From positions 186,001 to 250,000 of the forward strand of contig NZ_JAPWHW010000001.1 of the NCBI RefSeq assembly GCF_028369135.1: a DNA stretch of 64,000 nucleotides. Direction: 5' to 3'. Below, piece after piece: positions 46,701-61,700 of the stretch. Position 1 is the first letter of the stretch, and every line of letters begins with the position of its first letter. The translations under genes and the position numbers were made by a program. Under the pieces are notes generated by a model. It had not been told where the DNA came from. It did not search any database and saw only the letters and a list, made by a program, of their open reading frames with translations. The DNA is from Roseovarius sp. ZX-A-9. Its GTDB lineage: Bacteria; Pseudomonadota; Alphaproteobacteria; Rhodobacterales; Rhodobacteraceae.

Positions 46701-49700
46701 TGGGCGAATCGGTGGCGTATTGTGTCGGCGTCGGCGCAAAGCCATAAGTCTGAAAGGCGCTGTCGGGGCGCACTACGATGACGCTGCTGACCGCTACATC
46801 GCGCGGCGGGCGTACGGTCAGCACATCCTCGCCGCCCTCCACCCTGTAGTCTGCACGCACCGCAACCCCGCCTGACTGCTTGGCGCGCAGAACCGCATCC
46901 ACCTCGGCCTCACCCGCCTCCAGCATCGCTTGTTGCAACTCGTCACGGTCGAAATTGCCAAAGACCACCCAAGTGGGCAGCGCGTTCGTACTGCCCACGG
47001 GGGCCGCCAGACGGTTGCCGCGGATTTCCAGCCGAGGATCGACAACTGCGCTCTCGGCGGTTTGCCCGGTCAGCAAGGTCGTGGTCGAGGTGATCACCGG
47101 CGCGGTGCCCGCGATGGCATCCGCCGCGGCACTGCCGACGATGGAAATCACCAGGTCCGCGGCCCCTTCGATGATTTGCAGCACCTTTTCACCGATATAT
47201 TCAAACGTATCGGCGTTAAAGACCGTGGTAATGATCCCGGTGACCGAGCGCGGCAGGTTCAAAACCATATTGCCGCCGGCATTCATCGCACCCATGACCG
47301 CGCCGCCGACGCCACCCAGACTGGTGACAAACGAGCTGGCCTGAACCGCGTCTGTCGCGTTTTTGCCCCGCACGTCAGCGGTATAACCGACCTGACGGGT
47401 CAGCGCCTCGTCCACCGTCGCCATGACATATTCGCCCGCAGCGCGCAGCCCGTCAAAGGGTGGCGAAGTGGTACGCGCCATACCGTCCGCTCCGATACGC
47501 CCGGTCTCGACCTGCTGATAGCCCTTGACCAGCCCGTCTTCGGTCACGAAATCGGTGATCCGGTAGAAGGCCACCATCGTGCCCTCGGGCAGATCGGTAG
47601 GGATCGCCAACTGCGCGGGAATGCGCATCGGTGCGTCTCCGGTATCCAGCCGGAAGGCGCTGGCAAATTCGAACCCGACGCCAGTGGGCAGCGGTGGTGC
47701 CTCGACATCCGCCTCGGACAGCGTCTCGATGGTGATCTGGGTATCACGCGGCAGCGCGCCCTCGGCGATGGCCACCTGGTAGCCATCGGCGTTCTGGACG
47801 ATGCCGCCCTCTTTGCCTACTGGCACAGCATCGCCCACCACGGGCGCGCGCACCTGCACCGGCACCAACAGTTCTGTCGCGCGGTAGATCACCTGCACGA
47901 TGGTTTCGCCCACCGCCTTGCCAATGATCCGTCCGTCTGCCGTGACCTCGACGATATTGCCGTTCACCACGTATTTCAGAACTTCGTCGCCGCGGGTCTG
48001 AATCACGTTCTCGTCGAACGGATCAAACAGCAGCAATTGCCGCTCGGCTCCCGGTGTCACCACCACCGCGTCGGGATAGACATCCGCGCCGTAGGTGATC
48101 AGCGCCTCGTCGTAATCGCTCTGCTTGCCGCTACGCACGACAGTCGCCGCCGTCACCGCGCCGCGCGTTGCTGTCAGCAGGCTGAACCCGTCCCCCAGCC
48201 CCTCCAACTGCCCGGTGCGCAACCGCGCGACCGCAGGATCGGCGAAATTGACCGTGACATAGCCTTCAGGCAAGGCGGCTGTGCCACCATCGGCAAAGCT
48301 GCCGGTGATGTCGAAATCAATTCGCTGCCCATCCGCCAGATAGGGCGTGCGGGTGCTGAACTCGATGCTTTCCAGCGCCGCGCCGGAAATATCTATCGCC
48401 AGCGTCTGCGCGCCCGACGACCGGTAGCCATCGCTGGCGCGAATGATCACCCGTCCCGGATCGGTACGCCCGGCCTCGGGAGTGAAACGAATGCTGCGGC
48501 CATCGGCGGTCAACGTGGCGGTACCGCCCACCGCGCCGATGATCTCGTAGAAGATCGGATCGCCCTCGGCGTCTTCGGCCATCTGTGCCAACGGAATGTC
48601 GATCGCCAGATCCGTGTAGGTCTTTTGCGCCTGCGGGGTCAGCACCGGCGCCGAATTGGGCAAGAGCCCGAAGTTCTGCAACAGCAGCGCCCGGTCTGCC
48701 GCATCCGCGACGCCGTCACTATTGATATCCGTGGGGGCCGTATCCTGCGCGCCCAGATCAGTGCCGTTCACCGCCCCGTCACCGTTCAGATCGCCCGCCG
48801 CGCTGATAGCGATCCGGTAGGTGCCCGCCGCGCCGCCGGTCAGTTCCAGCCCAAAGAGGCCCGACGCCTCGACGGCAAAGAGCGCCACGGTGGTTCCGCC
48901 TGACCGCTCCACGCTCTCGGGTTCCATCCCGCTGAGGGTCAGCCCGGCGGGGGCGGGCCCGTCAATCGCCACCCGCAACAGGATGCGCCCGCTGGCACTC
49001 TCAAGCTCGCTGGTGCGGATTGCCAGCGTGCTGCCGTCGCTTTCGCCCGCGCCCAGCACGACGCTGCGCGGTGCGGCCTCGGCCAATGTGCCGAAATGAT
49101 GCATCGCGGTGCTGACCGTCACACTGCCATCCGCGTCATAGCGATAATGCGCGCCCTCCGGCCCGGTGGCCGCGATCAGCCGCCCGCCCGCTCCTGCCTC
49201 GTAGGCGTAGAGCATCGGCGCCCCGACACCCGACCCGCCAGCAAAGCTCAACCGGCCGGCATCGTCATAAAGGTAGATGCGCCGCGATCCGTCGGGCAAC
49301 GTCAGCCCGGCAATGCCGCCCAGCGGATTGCTGACCACCTGCACCGCGCTGCCATCCGGCGCGATGATCCCGCTATCGGCAATGATCAGGCGCACGCCAC
49401 CCGTCTCGACCGCCTTGACCGATCCTGATCCGTCAGCGTGCCAGACCGTGCCATCAGGCAGCTCCAGCGTCAGAACCTCACCGCCCCGCCCGAACGGAGT
49501 GTAGGGCAGGCCCGAGACGACGGAATACAGCCCGCCTTCGCTCTCGGTCAGCAGCGGGCCATCATGGCTCAGGGTGTAGCCCGCCGTGGGGCTGGCAAAC
49601 CGCAGTATCGCGCGGTCCAGACCGGCAATGCGTTGCGTTTCGAACTCGGCGGTAAAGACCAGCCGCGTGCCGTCGGGCGCTGTCAGATGCACCCGGTCGC

Positions 49701-52700
49701 CCTCGCGCAGCGCGCGGTGCTGCCCGCTGGCAGGCCCCGCATCCAGCGCCAGATCGGTCCACCCGGCACTCCACCCCGCGCCGAAATCGCCAAATTTGCC
49801 AGCATCTCGGGCATCGTAGATCCGCGTCAGGTCCAGCGTGGCACCGCCCAGCTCTACCGTCGCGTCAACCTCGGCACGGCGCAACGTGGCCGAGGCTGAC
49901 GGCAGCACCTCGACCTTGCGTTCCAGCACCGATGCCAGGCCAGCCACATCCACCGCCTCCAGCCGCAGAGTGTAGAAACCCGACTGTACCAGCCCCGGAT
50001 CAAGCTGCCCCACGGGACCGTCCGTGACCGGACCGTCCCCTTCGCCCAGCAGAATGGCGGGCCCCGAGGCGGGCACCAGGATCGCGCGCCAGTTTGCCAG
50101 GCTCGGGTCAAGGACACTGCCGATCACCGGACCGGCAGACAGCACCGCGCCATCGGCAATATCCAGCGCCAGATCGGGGGCGTCGCGGTCGGTGGCATCG
50201 CGTACGGCGATCACCTTGGTCGTGGTGCCCACGCGCCCGTCGGCATCGGTCACTTCCAGCACCGCCGTCACCCGGCCCGGCGCATCGGGGACAAAGCTGG
50301 CGCGATTGAGATCGCTCAGCGCCACCTCTTGCCCGTCGATGGTCAGCCGGTAGGACACGACAGGGACAAAACCTGATCCCGCCACCGACAGCGTGACCGT
50401 CTGGCCCGGCCGGGCCGGGAAACGCGGCGTCACGTCCAGCACGGCGGTCGGCAATTGCGCCTCGCGGGTGACGCGCAGTACCATGTTGCGGCTGACGGTG
50501 TCCGTGCCATCGAAGGCGGTGATCCGCACCACGTTGTCGCCTAGATCACCCAGTTCGGGCCGGAAGGTCAGAATGCCCGTCGCGGGATCAAAGCTGGCGG
50601 TGTCCGGCAGGTTTTCGGCCGCCAGCGTCAGCACGTCATCGGCATCGGGATCGGTCGCACCGACATGCAATTCCAGCGTCTCGCCCAGCACCACCGCGCG
50701 ATTTTGCAGGTTCAGCACCGGCGCGCGGTTACGGTTCAGCACCTTGACCGACACATCCTGTTCGCTGTCGGCTCCGGCGGCGTCGCGCACCCGGACCTTG
50801 ATCGTGTAGTCACCCGCCTGCGCGTAGTCTGGCGTCCAGCGGAATTCGCCCGTGATCGGGTCAAGTGTCGCGCCACGGGGCAACGCGCCCACCGGCTCGA
50901 ACACGACACCGTCACCGTCGATATCGCCCGCCAGCAGGCGGAAGCCGAACTCGGCGCCCTCGCGGCCAGTCTGGGGCGGGGTCTGCACGAAGATCGGCGC
51001 GCGGTTGGTATTGGTCACGGTCAGCTTGATCGTCTCGGTCGCCGCCGTATGCCCGTCGCTGGCGGTGATGACGATATCCTCGTAGACGCCCGACTGGAAA
51101 CTGTGCGGCGTGAAGGTGATTACCCCGGTCAGTGGGTCGATCTCTGCCCCCACCGGCAGGCCGGTGGCCGAGAAGGTCAGCGGATCGCCCTCGGGGTCCG
51201 CCGCGCTGATGGTCTGCGTCAGCGTGTCCAGCTCGGCCACGGTCAGATCACCGATCGGTTGCAGGATCGGGCCGCCATTGACCGCGCGCACCGTCACCGG
51301 GATCACCAACGTATCACTCAGTGCATTGCCCGGTACGCCCGCGCCAGTATCGGTCACTTTCAGCGTCAATGTATGCGCGCCGATATCTGCCTCGGTCGGT
51401 GTCCAGCGCAGGACCGCACGGCCGTAGCCGTTGCCGGCACTCAGCACGGCCCCCTCAGGCAGGCCCGCAATGTTGAAGGTCAGCGGATCGCGATCTGCAT
51501 CCGTAGCGGTGAATTCATACTCCAGCTGTTGCCCCGGCACCGCGACCAGCCCGCCGACCGGCGCCAGCACCGGCCCCAGGTTCGACGCCTCCACGGTCAG
51601 AACAAAGCTGCCTTCGTCGCGCTGCGCGTTGGCCGCCGTCCCGTTGCCGTCATCCTCGACCCGCAGGTCGATGCGCCAGTCGCCCCGGTCCAGTTCCTGC
51701 GGCGTCAGGCGCAGCGTGACTTCGCCGCCTGCCGACGTCACCAGTTGGCCGAACGGCGAAGAACCATCCAGCGGGATCGGCGTCGGATCCAGGTCCAGCT
51801 GGTCGGCACCCGCCGCGCGGGTCGCCGTCGCCTCGAAGCGCAGCAGGTTGCCGTCGGGGTCAACGGAAGTCAGCGGGATCTCGATCACCTCGCCCCCCGC
51901 AACCGTGCGGTTCGGCAGATCGGGCAGTTCGGGCGGACGGTTCAGATCCTCGACATTGATGGTGATGTCGATGCTGCGGCTGGCCGCCACACCGGTGCCG
52001 TCGCCATCATCGGTGGCCGTCAGGCGCATCACGTAGCGGCCAGCATCGGCAAAGCCGGTTTGCCAGATGAACTGCCCGGTGCCCGCGTCATAGCTGGCCC
52101 CGTCCGGCAGGCCGGTCAGGGTATAGCTCACGCTCTCGCGTTGCGACCCTTCGTAATGCAGTAACGCCCCATCCGGGTCGCGTTCGGGCAGGATATAATC
52201 GGGATTGTCAGGGTCCAGTGCCGCCGTGCGGAAGAAGAGCGCCTGCCCCTCGGTGAGCGTCCAGTCGTCAAAGCCCTGCATCACCGGCGCGCCATTGGCG
52301 TTGGCGACGTTGATCCGCAGCACGACGCGCGTCGTGCCGGTGCCGTCGGTCACGTCGACCGGCACCTCGTAATTGCCCATCTGGGTATAGCCCGGCGTCC
52401 ATTCCAGCACGCCGGTTTCGGGGTTGATCACCGCGCCTGCAGGCAGCACCGGCGCGCTGTAGCGCAGCGCGCCGCCCTCGGGGTCTGCGGCGGTGATCGC
52501 GATGCGCAGGGGATCGCCTTCGCGCACTTCCAGCGGCAGGGGGGTCGCCACAACGGGGGCGCTATTGCCGGGCCGCACCACGATGTCGAAACTGGCCGTG
52601 GTCTGCGCCGCGCCGTCGCTGACGCCGATGGTCACCCCCTGATACAACCCGCGCTGCCCCGGTTGCGGGGTCCAGACCAGCTCTTGCCGGTCCTGATCCA

Positions 52701-55700
52701 GATACGCGCCGCGCGGCAGCTTGTCGGCAAACAGCAGCAGCATGTCCAGATCGTCGTCGAACGCGAGGAACGGCAGCCGCATCTGCTCGCCCTCGACGAG
52801 CTCGATCAGTGCCGTGGGCTGTTCGAGTTGCGGCGCGCTGTTCAACCCCTCCTCGATGGTGATTTCCCAAGTGATCTCTCCGAACCCGCCGGCATCGTCA
52901 TAGGCGCGCAGTACCACCGGAGTCGTGGGCGCCGCGTTCTCATCCGGTGTCCAGGTCAGCCGCCCGGTCTCGGGGTCCACCACCATGCCATCCGGCCCGC
53001 TGACCAGAACGAACCCGATGGAATCGCCCTCAAGATCGGCGGCCAGGAACGTGTGCTCATACATGGTCCCGACCTCGGCTTCGGTCGGCATGTCCTCCAG
53101 AATCACCGGCGCCGAGTTGCTGCCCGGCAGGATACGCACCCCGTGCTCGAACGCACCGCGCTGCCCGGCCTCCAGCAACAGCGTCACCGCCAGCGCGGTG
53201 GCGCTTTCGCCGGGGCTGAGGATACCATCCTCGCCAATCGCATCGGTCAGGTCGATCAACCAGAGGTCGCTGGCCCGCACCCCGCTGAGGGGTATGCCAC
53301 TGCCGGTCGGGTCAGCGGCATCCAGCGTCAGTTGCAGCGGCGCCAGCAAGGGGCGCGCGCCGATATTGGTGACGATCACCTCGTAGGTCGCGGTGCCGGT
53401 CTGCCGGTCGTACCGGGTGTTCTGATACTCGATCCGCACGTTTGCGGTGGCGTCCTGCAACCGCGTGAATTCTACCGTGTAAGGCGCGCCCATCGCCACG
53501 CCGCGCGCGCTCTGCACGTCGGCTGCGATCGACACCGCATAGATGCCCCGAGGCAGCGAGGCAAAGCGCAGCGTGACTTCGCGCAGATCGCTGTCGTAAT
53601 CCACCGATGTGATCGGCAGGATTTCTCCATTGCCGTCGATCAGTGCGAAATTGGCCGGGTCCAGCACCGAGCCCGCGCCGCTTGTCGCCATGTCGTCGTC
53701 GAACCGGAAACTGAAGCTGGCAACCGGCTGCGAAACGATCTGCCCGTCAACAAGGGTACTGGCGATCACTTCGGGCGCATAAAGCGGGCGCAGCACATCC
53801 AGCCCCGTGCCATGCGCAACGATCACCCGGCCATCGTTCAGCGCCGCGATACCTTCGCCACGGATCGGCGCGGCTGCCACCGACACGATCTGATGTGATG
53901 CCACATCCAGTGCAAATATCCGCGACAATGCCGCATCCCCGGCGCCGTCGCGCACCGATGTCAGTAGCGCCAGCCCGGCGAACTCGGTGCCCGGCGTGCC
54001 GAAGGTGATCGAATCGAGCGGCGCGGGCACCTGGGCGATCACCTCTGCCTGACCGTCTGCACCAAACCGCAGCACCCGGCCCCGATCCGGCCAACTGGTG
54101 CCCCAGAGGCTGCCATCGGGGGCTATGGCCAGATCATCGACGCGGGTATTCGAGAAGGCCGTGAATGTTTCGGTCGCGGCGTTGAAGATCGCCACGCCGT
54201 CGCCGGTGGAGACATAGATGGTGCCATCCGCGCCCACCGTCACCGACTGGGTGATCCCGTCACCGTACTGACCGATGATCTCGCCGGTGTCGGCGTCCAG
54301 TTCCAGCAGCGCACCACCGCCCGACGTGGCCCAAAGCCGCCCGTCTGGTGCCTGCGCCAGGTCGTAGATCGGCAGACCCAGACGCGACAGCGGCTCTGCC
54401 CCGCCCGCGCCCTCGGCATCCACGCGGTAGAGCCACGCCCGGTCCGGCCCGCCGGAATAGAGCACAGAGCCATCCTCCAGCCCCAGCACCGCCAGTGCAC
54501 CGATCCCGCCCTGACTGCCGGGCAGGCTGCCCACGAACGCCTCGAACGCGAATGGGGCAACGGCGGTGGCAAACATCCCCGGCCGCAGCGGCGATATGGT
54601 CGCAGGCACGCCCTCGAGCGCCTGAACAAATAGCGCATTGACCGGCTCTGGCAGCGCGCCATCCGCCACGGGCAGCGGCGCGGCCTGGGTCGTTGACCCT
54701 ACATCGCTGCCGCCCAGATCGACCACGTCCTGCCCAATATCACCGCTCGCCGCGACACCGGGAGGAGCCGCGGCGCGATTGCCCGCCACATCGCGGGCCA
54801 GAACCAGCACTTCGACCGTTGCGCCATCGGGCGCGGTGTAGATGAATTCGCCGGTGGTCTCGTTGCGCGCGACGATGCGGAAATCGCCGTCATCAAGCGA
54901 CACGTATATATTGGCATCCCGCACACCGGATCCGCCCGCCTCGTCAGTGGCGGACCAGGTGATGCGGTAATCGCTGGTGCCGGGAATGCGCCGCGCATCG
55001 TAGCTGGTGATCGGCGCGCCCTGATCCAGACGGTAGGTATAGGGATCGGTGTCCTCGGGTGCGCTGACGTCCAGGATCACCCGTGCCTCGGCGGCAACAA
55101 CGGCCCCGCTGGCGGCGTCCTCGTCCGCCAGCACCGTATAGCGCACCGAACCGGCCTCGCCCGGGCGCAGCAGGCCATTCGCCCCCTCGCCTTCCAGCAC
55201 CTCGCCGGTGGCGACGTCGATAGCCTGTACCAGCCAGGACGCGGTGCGGCTGTCCAGATCAATGCCCGCCGAGACGCGCAGCACGAAACCGCGCGTGGCG
55301 CTCAGGTCGATATCGGTCTGATAGACCAGCCGACCGGGCGGCACCTGCACCGTCAGATCGCCCAGCGTCAGCCCGCCAAGGCGGAAGCTGCGCGCGTCCA
55401 GCCCCTCGTCCAGCGTGGTGACGATGCGCAACTCGCGCGCCGGGCGCGGGCTGGCTTCGTCCAGCTCGAAACCCACCTCATGCGGCAGGGCCGCATCCTC
55501 TGGCACCCAATTGTCGTCGCCCGCCCCCACCGGGCCACGCAGCCATGCCGCGCCCTCGCCCTGTGCGATGCCCGCGATCTCGCGGAAGCGGTCCAGATCC
55601 AGCGCCTCAAGCTCGCTGGTGGTGGCATCCGAGCCGAAATCGGGCAGGTTGACCGCCCCCTCGCCCAGCCACGGCGAATAGACGTTGAAGGCGGTAAAGG

Positions 55701-58700
55701 TGGTCGGACGGGAAAGCCCCTGATCGAAATCGGCAAAGTCCGGCAGCGCCGCGACCGGCACGTCAAAGGGCAAGCCTTGCGGCGGCAGGCGGATGTCATA
55801 GCGGTCAATCGGGGCCAGTTGATCGGGCGTATCCCCGTACCAGCCCCGCACCTGCGCGTAGAAGTCGACCAGATCACCGCCGCTGCGCACCTCATCCCCT
55901 GCCGGACCGAGCAGCAGACCTTGGCTAAGCTGCGCAATCAGGCTCGTGACGCGGGTCTGTTCGAAAACGGGGGGGGCGTCGGCCTCGTCCCGCAACAATC
56001 CGGCGGTTTCCAGCGCGGCCAGAAATCCGTCCGTCCACGCATCCGCATCGGCGGCCAGAGTTTGCAACGCGGGCGTGGCACCGGCATCAGCCAGCACCGC
56101 CTGACGCAGTTTTTCGGCCTCGGCCCGCTGTGCGGCGACAAATTCGTTGCGGGTCATCGGTGTGGCCGCCGCCACCACGTTGAACTGGAACGGCAGATAC
56201 CAAGGCAGATCGCCCGAGATAACGTCGAAACCGGGGTCGGTGAAAATCTCGTGGATCAGCGGATCGACCGCCTCCAGTGCATCAACGCCGCTCGCCAGCG
56301 CGTCAGTCTCTTCCAGATCGGGGAAGCGGTTGTAGAGATACGTCTTGATCCCCTCGAAATCGCGATCGATCAGCGCCTGCAAGCCGGGGTAGGTCTGCAC
56401 CGCGAATGTCATCTGCGCCTGACCCTCGGCGGCCAGATCGAACGCATAACCCGGTGCCAGCAGTTGCCCGCCCAGATTGACCGCCGATTGCGCCCCGGTC
56501 AGCCCGTCGGCAGGTGCATCCGATCCGTCGCCGACATTGGTGGCGAATTCAAGGAAGGGCAGGCCGTAGACCATGTCGCTGGTGCCGATCTCGGGCGCGC
56601 CAAAGGTGAAATACACATAGGGGGTGTCGACGTTGGTCAGGCTGTCAACCGAAACGCTGTAGAACCCCGCCTGCCCCGCAGGCACCACGCGCGGCCCGCC
56701 AAGGCCCACGGTCACGTCGCGCTCTACCTGGCGTTCCACCAGGTAGCGGTAGGGCAATACCGCCTCGGCCCCGTCGGCATTGGTCACGATCACGTCGTAA
56801 AGACCGTGCTCGGCCCCTTCCAGATCGAAGGTCGCAATCACACGCGTGGCATCGATCCGTTTCAGCGACACGGGCAGGAATTCGGCCACCCCCGGGCGGC
56901 TGAGCTTGACCACCGCACCGGGCAGGATGCCTGCACCATCGATGGTCATGGTCACGAACCGCGCCGATCCCCCCTGATCCGGGCTGACAGACAAAATCTG
57001 GAACGGCAGCACTTCGGCGCGCAGCACATGATCCGTCTCTGGCGTGGCGTCATCGCCGCCAAAGCTGCGCACGAGGATGTAGTAGATGCCCGGCTCGGTG
57101 GACGAGATGATCGCCTCTTGCCGCGTTCCGAAAACGGTGTCGTGGCTGGCGTCAAAATCGGACTGGCTGGGCGGTGATCCGGCCTTGACGAACACTTCGT
57201 TCGGCACATTTGGATCGCCGCCGGACAGCGACACGCGCAGTGTCTCTCCTGCCGGCACTTCGATCCGGAAGAGCCGCTCGGACGCTCCATCAAGCGCCAC
57301 GACCCGGTCGATCCCCAGCGGAATGAGCGGGCTTTCAACGTTGATCGGGTTGGCGCCAGCGGTGGTATTGTTGGCCTCGAACGCGTCCTCGAATACCTCG
57401 TTGCGCGCGTCGGTGCGCACCAGCACCCGCCATGCGCCGTCGCTGAGGATCGGCAGATCGGCGGTCAGGCTGCCTGCGTAGCTCTCGCCCGCGTCCAATC
57501 CGCCGCTATGCTCGAACCGGCCAAGGAAAGTATCGCCAATGTCCCATGTCCCGTCCCGCGACAGGTAGACCGCATCGCTCCAGCGGCCATTGGCGGCGGC
57601 AGCGGATTGGTTGGTCACGGTCCAGTTCACGTTGACCGGGGCGCCCGGCGCGGAACCGCCCCCGATGGCAACGTCGCTGGCAATCAGATCGGCGGGCGGG
57701 ACCTGCTCGATCAGCAGCGGCTGGGCGGAGGCGCGAATATTGATCTCGGCACCATCCTCGAACACGCTGCCCGCCGGGTTGCTGCCCGAAACCGGATCGC
57801 TGAGAACAAAGACGAAGTAGCTGCCCGACAACCCCTTGGGCAGGCGTGTGGCCAGGTCGATCTCGCGCACTTCGCCCGGCTCCAGCGCGGTGCGGTGATC
57901 ATGGAACCCCAGGAAGAAATCCGTGCGCGGATCAAGCGATTCATCCCGGCTGAGATAGATCAGATCGCGCCATCCGCCCCCGGTGGAGCGCACGCCGGCA
58001 TTGGTGATCGCATAAGAGACATTCAGCGGCTGGCCGGTGACGCCGCGCTGCGGCAGGGTCAGTGCACTTACGATCAGATCGGCAGTTTCTGCCGCCTCGA
58101 CAGCAATCGGTGCGCTGGCGCGGTTGTTGCCTTCGCCCACGAACTCGTCCACGTCGTCGCTGACGATACGCAGCCCGCGCAGGCCCGCACGAATGGTCGA
58201 GGCCTGATAGGTGCCGCCCTCGTCCGAGGTGGCATCGGTCTCCATCACGATGGTGTAATCGCCCTCCAGCCCCAGCGGCAGGTCCAGCATCACCGTCTCG
58301 GTATAGCTCTCACCGATACCCAGCGCCCCGTCACGCCGGAATTCGCCGATCATGTGATCCTGCGGGTCAAGCGCGCCATCGACGGAGATAAAGAACCGAT
58401 CGTACCAGCGGCTTTCACGCGTTGCCCGGCTGCCCTGGTTGGTCACGGTGTAGGTGACGGCGATCTGTCCGCCGCTGGCGCCGTCGGCGGGCACGTCAAA
58501 GGCGCTGACCACCAGATCCGGCTCGGCATAGGTAATATCGACGCTGCCCCGGCCAAAGTTGCCGGACGGGTCATTCTCGTCCTCAAAGACAGATGACGTG
58601 TAGAAACCGGACGCCCTGTCGATCTGCCCCTCCAGGTTCTCGCCATTCGGCAGCTTGCCGAAATTCGCCACGTCCGTCGCCACATGCAGGAAGTAATCGC

Positions 58701-61700
58701 CATCGCTGCCCGCGGGCAGGATCACTTCGGTGGTTTCGGTATAGCTGGCACCGGCGGCCAGACCGCTGATGTTCTGATGGATCACACCGCCCAGATAGGT
58801 GGCGCGGTTGCGGTCAAACACCGGATCGCGCGACAGCCACACCGCGTCGCGCCAGTATTGCGTGCCGTCCCAGACCGCAGCACCATCGTTGCGCACGGTC
58901 CAGGTGACCGCCAGCGGCTCGCCCGAGGTCGCGCCGGGTGCGGCGCTGACTGCGATCACCCGCAGATCGGCGGGCGCATTGGTCACGTCCGCCGTACCGG
59001 TGGCCAGGTTGTTGTCCTCGTTTTCCTCGACCACCGCCTGGCGACCGCGCACCGACGCGTCGGTGATGACATGCACGAACTGCCCCGCCCCGGACGGCGG
59101 CAGATCGAAGGTGGCGCTGGCGCGGTAGCTTTCGCCGGGGGCGATACCACCCTCGCGGCGCACGTCGCCCAGGTGCCACAGCGTTTCGCCCGGCGCACCG
59201 AGCACGGCACTGTCACTGAGGTAGACGCGGTCAATCCATGTGTCCGGCGTACCGGTCAGCCCGTCATTGGTGACGGTCCAGCCGATGGTCAGCTGGTCGG
59301 TCCCGGCAAAGGCCGGGGCCTCTGACGTGACATCCGAAATCACTAGGTCGGGGCGCACCGGCGTGTAACCCAGAATATCGATCGCCCGGCCCTTGTAGTT
59401 GTTGTTATCCAACTCGTTGGGATCATCGGGGTTGATGTTGATCGCCAGCGTGTCCTCGGCCACCACATCATAGCTGTCGGACCAAGGCGTGATGAAATAC
59501 TGACCGCTGGGCAGGTCGGCGGGGATACGCACCCGAACCGTCATCTCGTAGCTGTCGCCCACCGCCAGCCCACCGGTATGCGTGACCGTGCCCAGCAGAC
59601 GCGCCGAGTTACCCTTGAGGAAATCCGTCCCGCCGACATCGACAAAGGCCGAGGTGTTGGGCCGCCGTGGATCGCGCGCAATCCAGATGGTATCGCGCCA
59701 GGTGTCGTCCAGCGTGTCACCGGCGCCTCGGTTGGTCACCCGGTAGCGCACTTCAATCTCGGAACCGAAGACCGCCTGCGCGGGTGCCACGACGCTGCCG
59801 GTCACCAGATCAGGACGTGGCAGCGCGGTCACGTTGAATTTCTCGGCGCGCTGGTTGTCGCTTTCCGCCGGGTATTCATCCACCTTTGCGTTGCTGTCGG
59901 TGGAGACGATCACATAGGCGTCGCCGGACCAACGCAACGGTATGGTGCCGATATCGGATACCACGGTGTAGCTCTCGCCCGGAGCAAGCGCCAAAGGATT
60001 GCCGGTGCGGCTGATCAGCACGTCATCACTGCTCAGCTTGTCATCCAGCGACAGGTACACGCTGTCCTGCCACGCGCCGGTCGCAGCGACACTGCCCTGG
60101 TTGATGATCTCGAATGTCGCCTGCTGTCCGCCACCTGCGCTGACCTCGGGCGAGATCACGACGCTTGCCACCTGCAGGTTGGGGCGCGGATTCAGCGTCA
60201 CGGTCAGGGGGCGGTCATCGGTGCCGGTGTTGTTGTCGGCTGCGGCCCCTTCCTCGTAAATGCCGCGATTGTAGTTCGTCACCACGGTCAGGCGATACGC
60301 CCCCTCGATCCGCTCCGGCAGGCGGAACCGTTCGGTGCGCTGATAGCTCTCGCCAACGGCCAGCGCGCGCGAATTGGTAAAGGTGCCGACGGTGATGCTG
60401 GGCTTTGACGAGTCGATGGGCACCAGAACCAGCCGATCGGTCCAACTGCCGTCGAGCGGAGCAGCACCAGCATTGCTGACGCGCCATGCCACGTCGATGA
60501 TCTCACCCTCGGGCGAGGTTTCTACAGTGGCGATGTCGCTGACTTGCAGATCGGGCGTGGGGGCCAGCGTGATGGTTGTCCGCACCCGATCTGAAACGTT
60601 GTTATCGTCGAAAACAAATTCATACGGCGCGCCGATATCCGCGGTTTCGACGCTGACGTATAGCTGTCCTTCGACGCCATTGGGCACCCGGATCACCGCC
60701 GTGCGCTGATAGCTGTCGCCAACCTGCAGGCTGCCCAGATGCGTATAGCGCACACTGGTCACTCTGCCGCTGCCGTCGGGATTGCGCGACAGGAGAATTT
60801 CGTCCGACCAACTGGTGCGGTCGGTGACGCCGATCCCGTCGTTGCGCACGGTCCAGCTGACCTCCAGGTCGGTGCCCGAGACGCCCGCTGCCGCCGCCTC
60901 GATCGAGGTGATTTTCAGATCGGCATAGGGTTTGACCGCCACATCGGTAAAGCCGTCCTGAACACCGCGGTTGTTGTCCGTCTTGCCGTCTTCAAAAACC
61001 AGATTCGTGGCATCGGCCACCACGTAAATTTTCAGCCGCTCCGAGAAACCGCTGGGCAGGTTGATCGCCTCGGACCGGACATAGCTCTGCCCCGGTGCCA
61101 GCCCGCCATCGCGCAGGAAACTGCCCAGCAGGATATCATCGGCGTCGCCCAAAATATCATCCTTGGACGCCCAGACCTGATCGGTCCAGCCGGTTTCCTT
61201 GCCGCGCGTATCGGCAATGTTGCTGACGCGCCAGCCGACGGTAATCACCGCCGGATCGGCCACGGTGAGCGGCGGGGCAGTCACCTCTGTCACCGCCAAA
61301 TCGGCATGATCGGCCAGTTGCACGGCCAGCGCACGGGCCAGATGGTTGTTGTTCTCCAGCGCCTGCTCTTCGTTACGGTCAGTGGCATCGGCCACGACGA
61401 TCAGTTGCCAATCGCCGCTGACGTCGATCGGAACGCGGACATCGACGCTCTGCATATCGCTCCCGCCCGCGGCCAGCGCATCGCGCGCGGCGGTGGTGTG
61501 CAGCACGATGTCATTGCCATCCGCGATACCGTCGCGCGACAGCAGGATGCGATCGACCCGGCCACCCACTGCATTGCCAAAGCCTGCGTTCTGCACGGTC
61601 CAGTTCACCGTGATCACCGAATCCGACGTGGCGGCGTCCGGTGCGGATACGTTCGTGACCTGGAAATCGGGCGTCGCCAGACCGAACGGATCATCATCCA

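Noticed and set aside
49070..49890. RHS-like stretch as a polymorphic toxin
   Set aside because: Only a few YD strands, no conserved RHS core protease motif (PxxxxDPxG) and no variable toxin tip follow.
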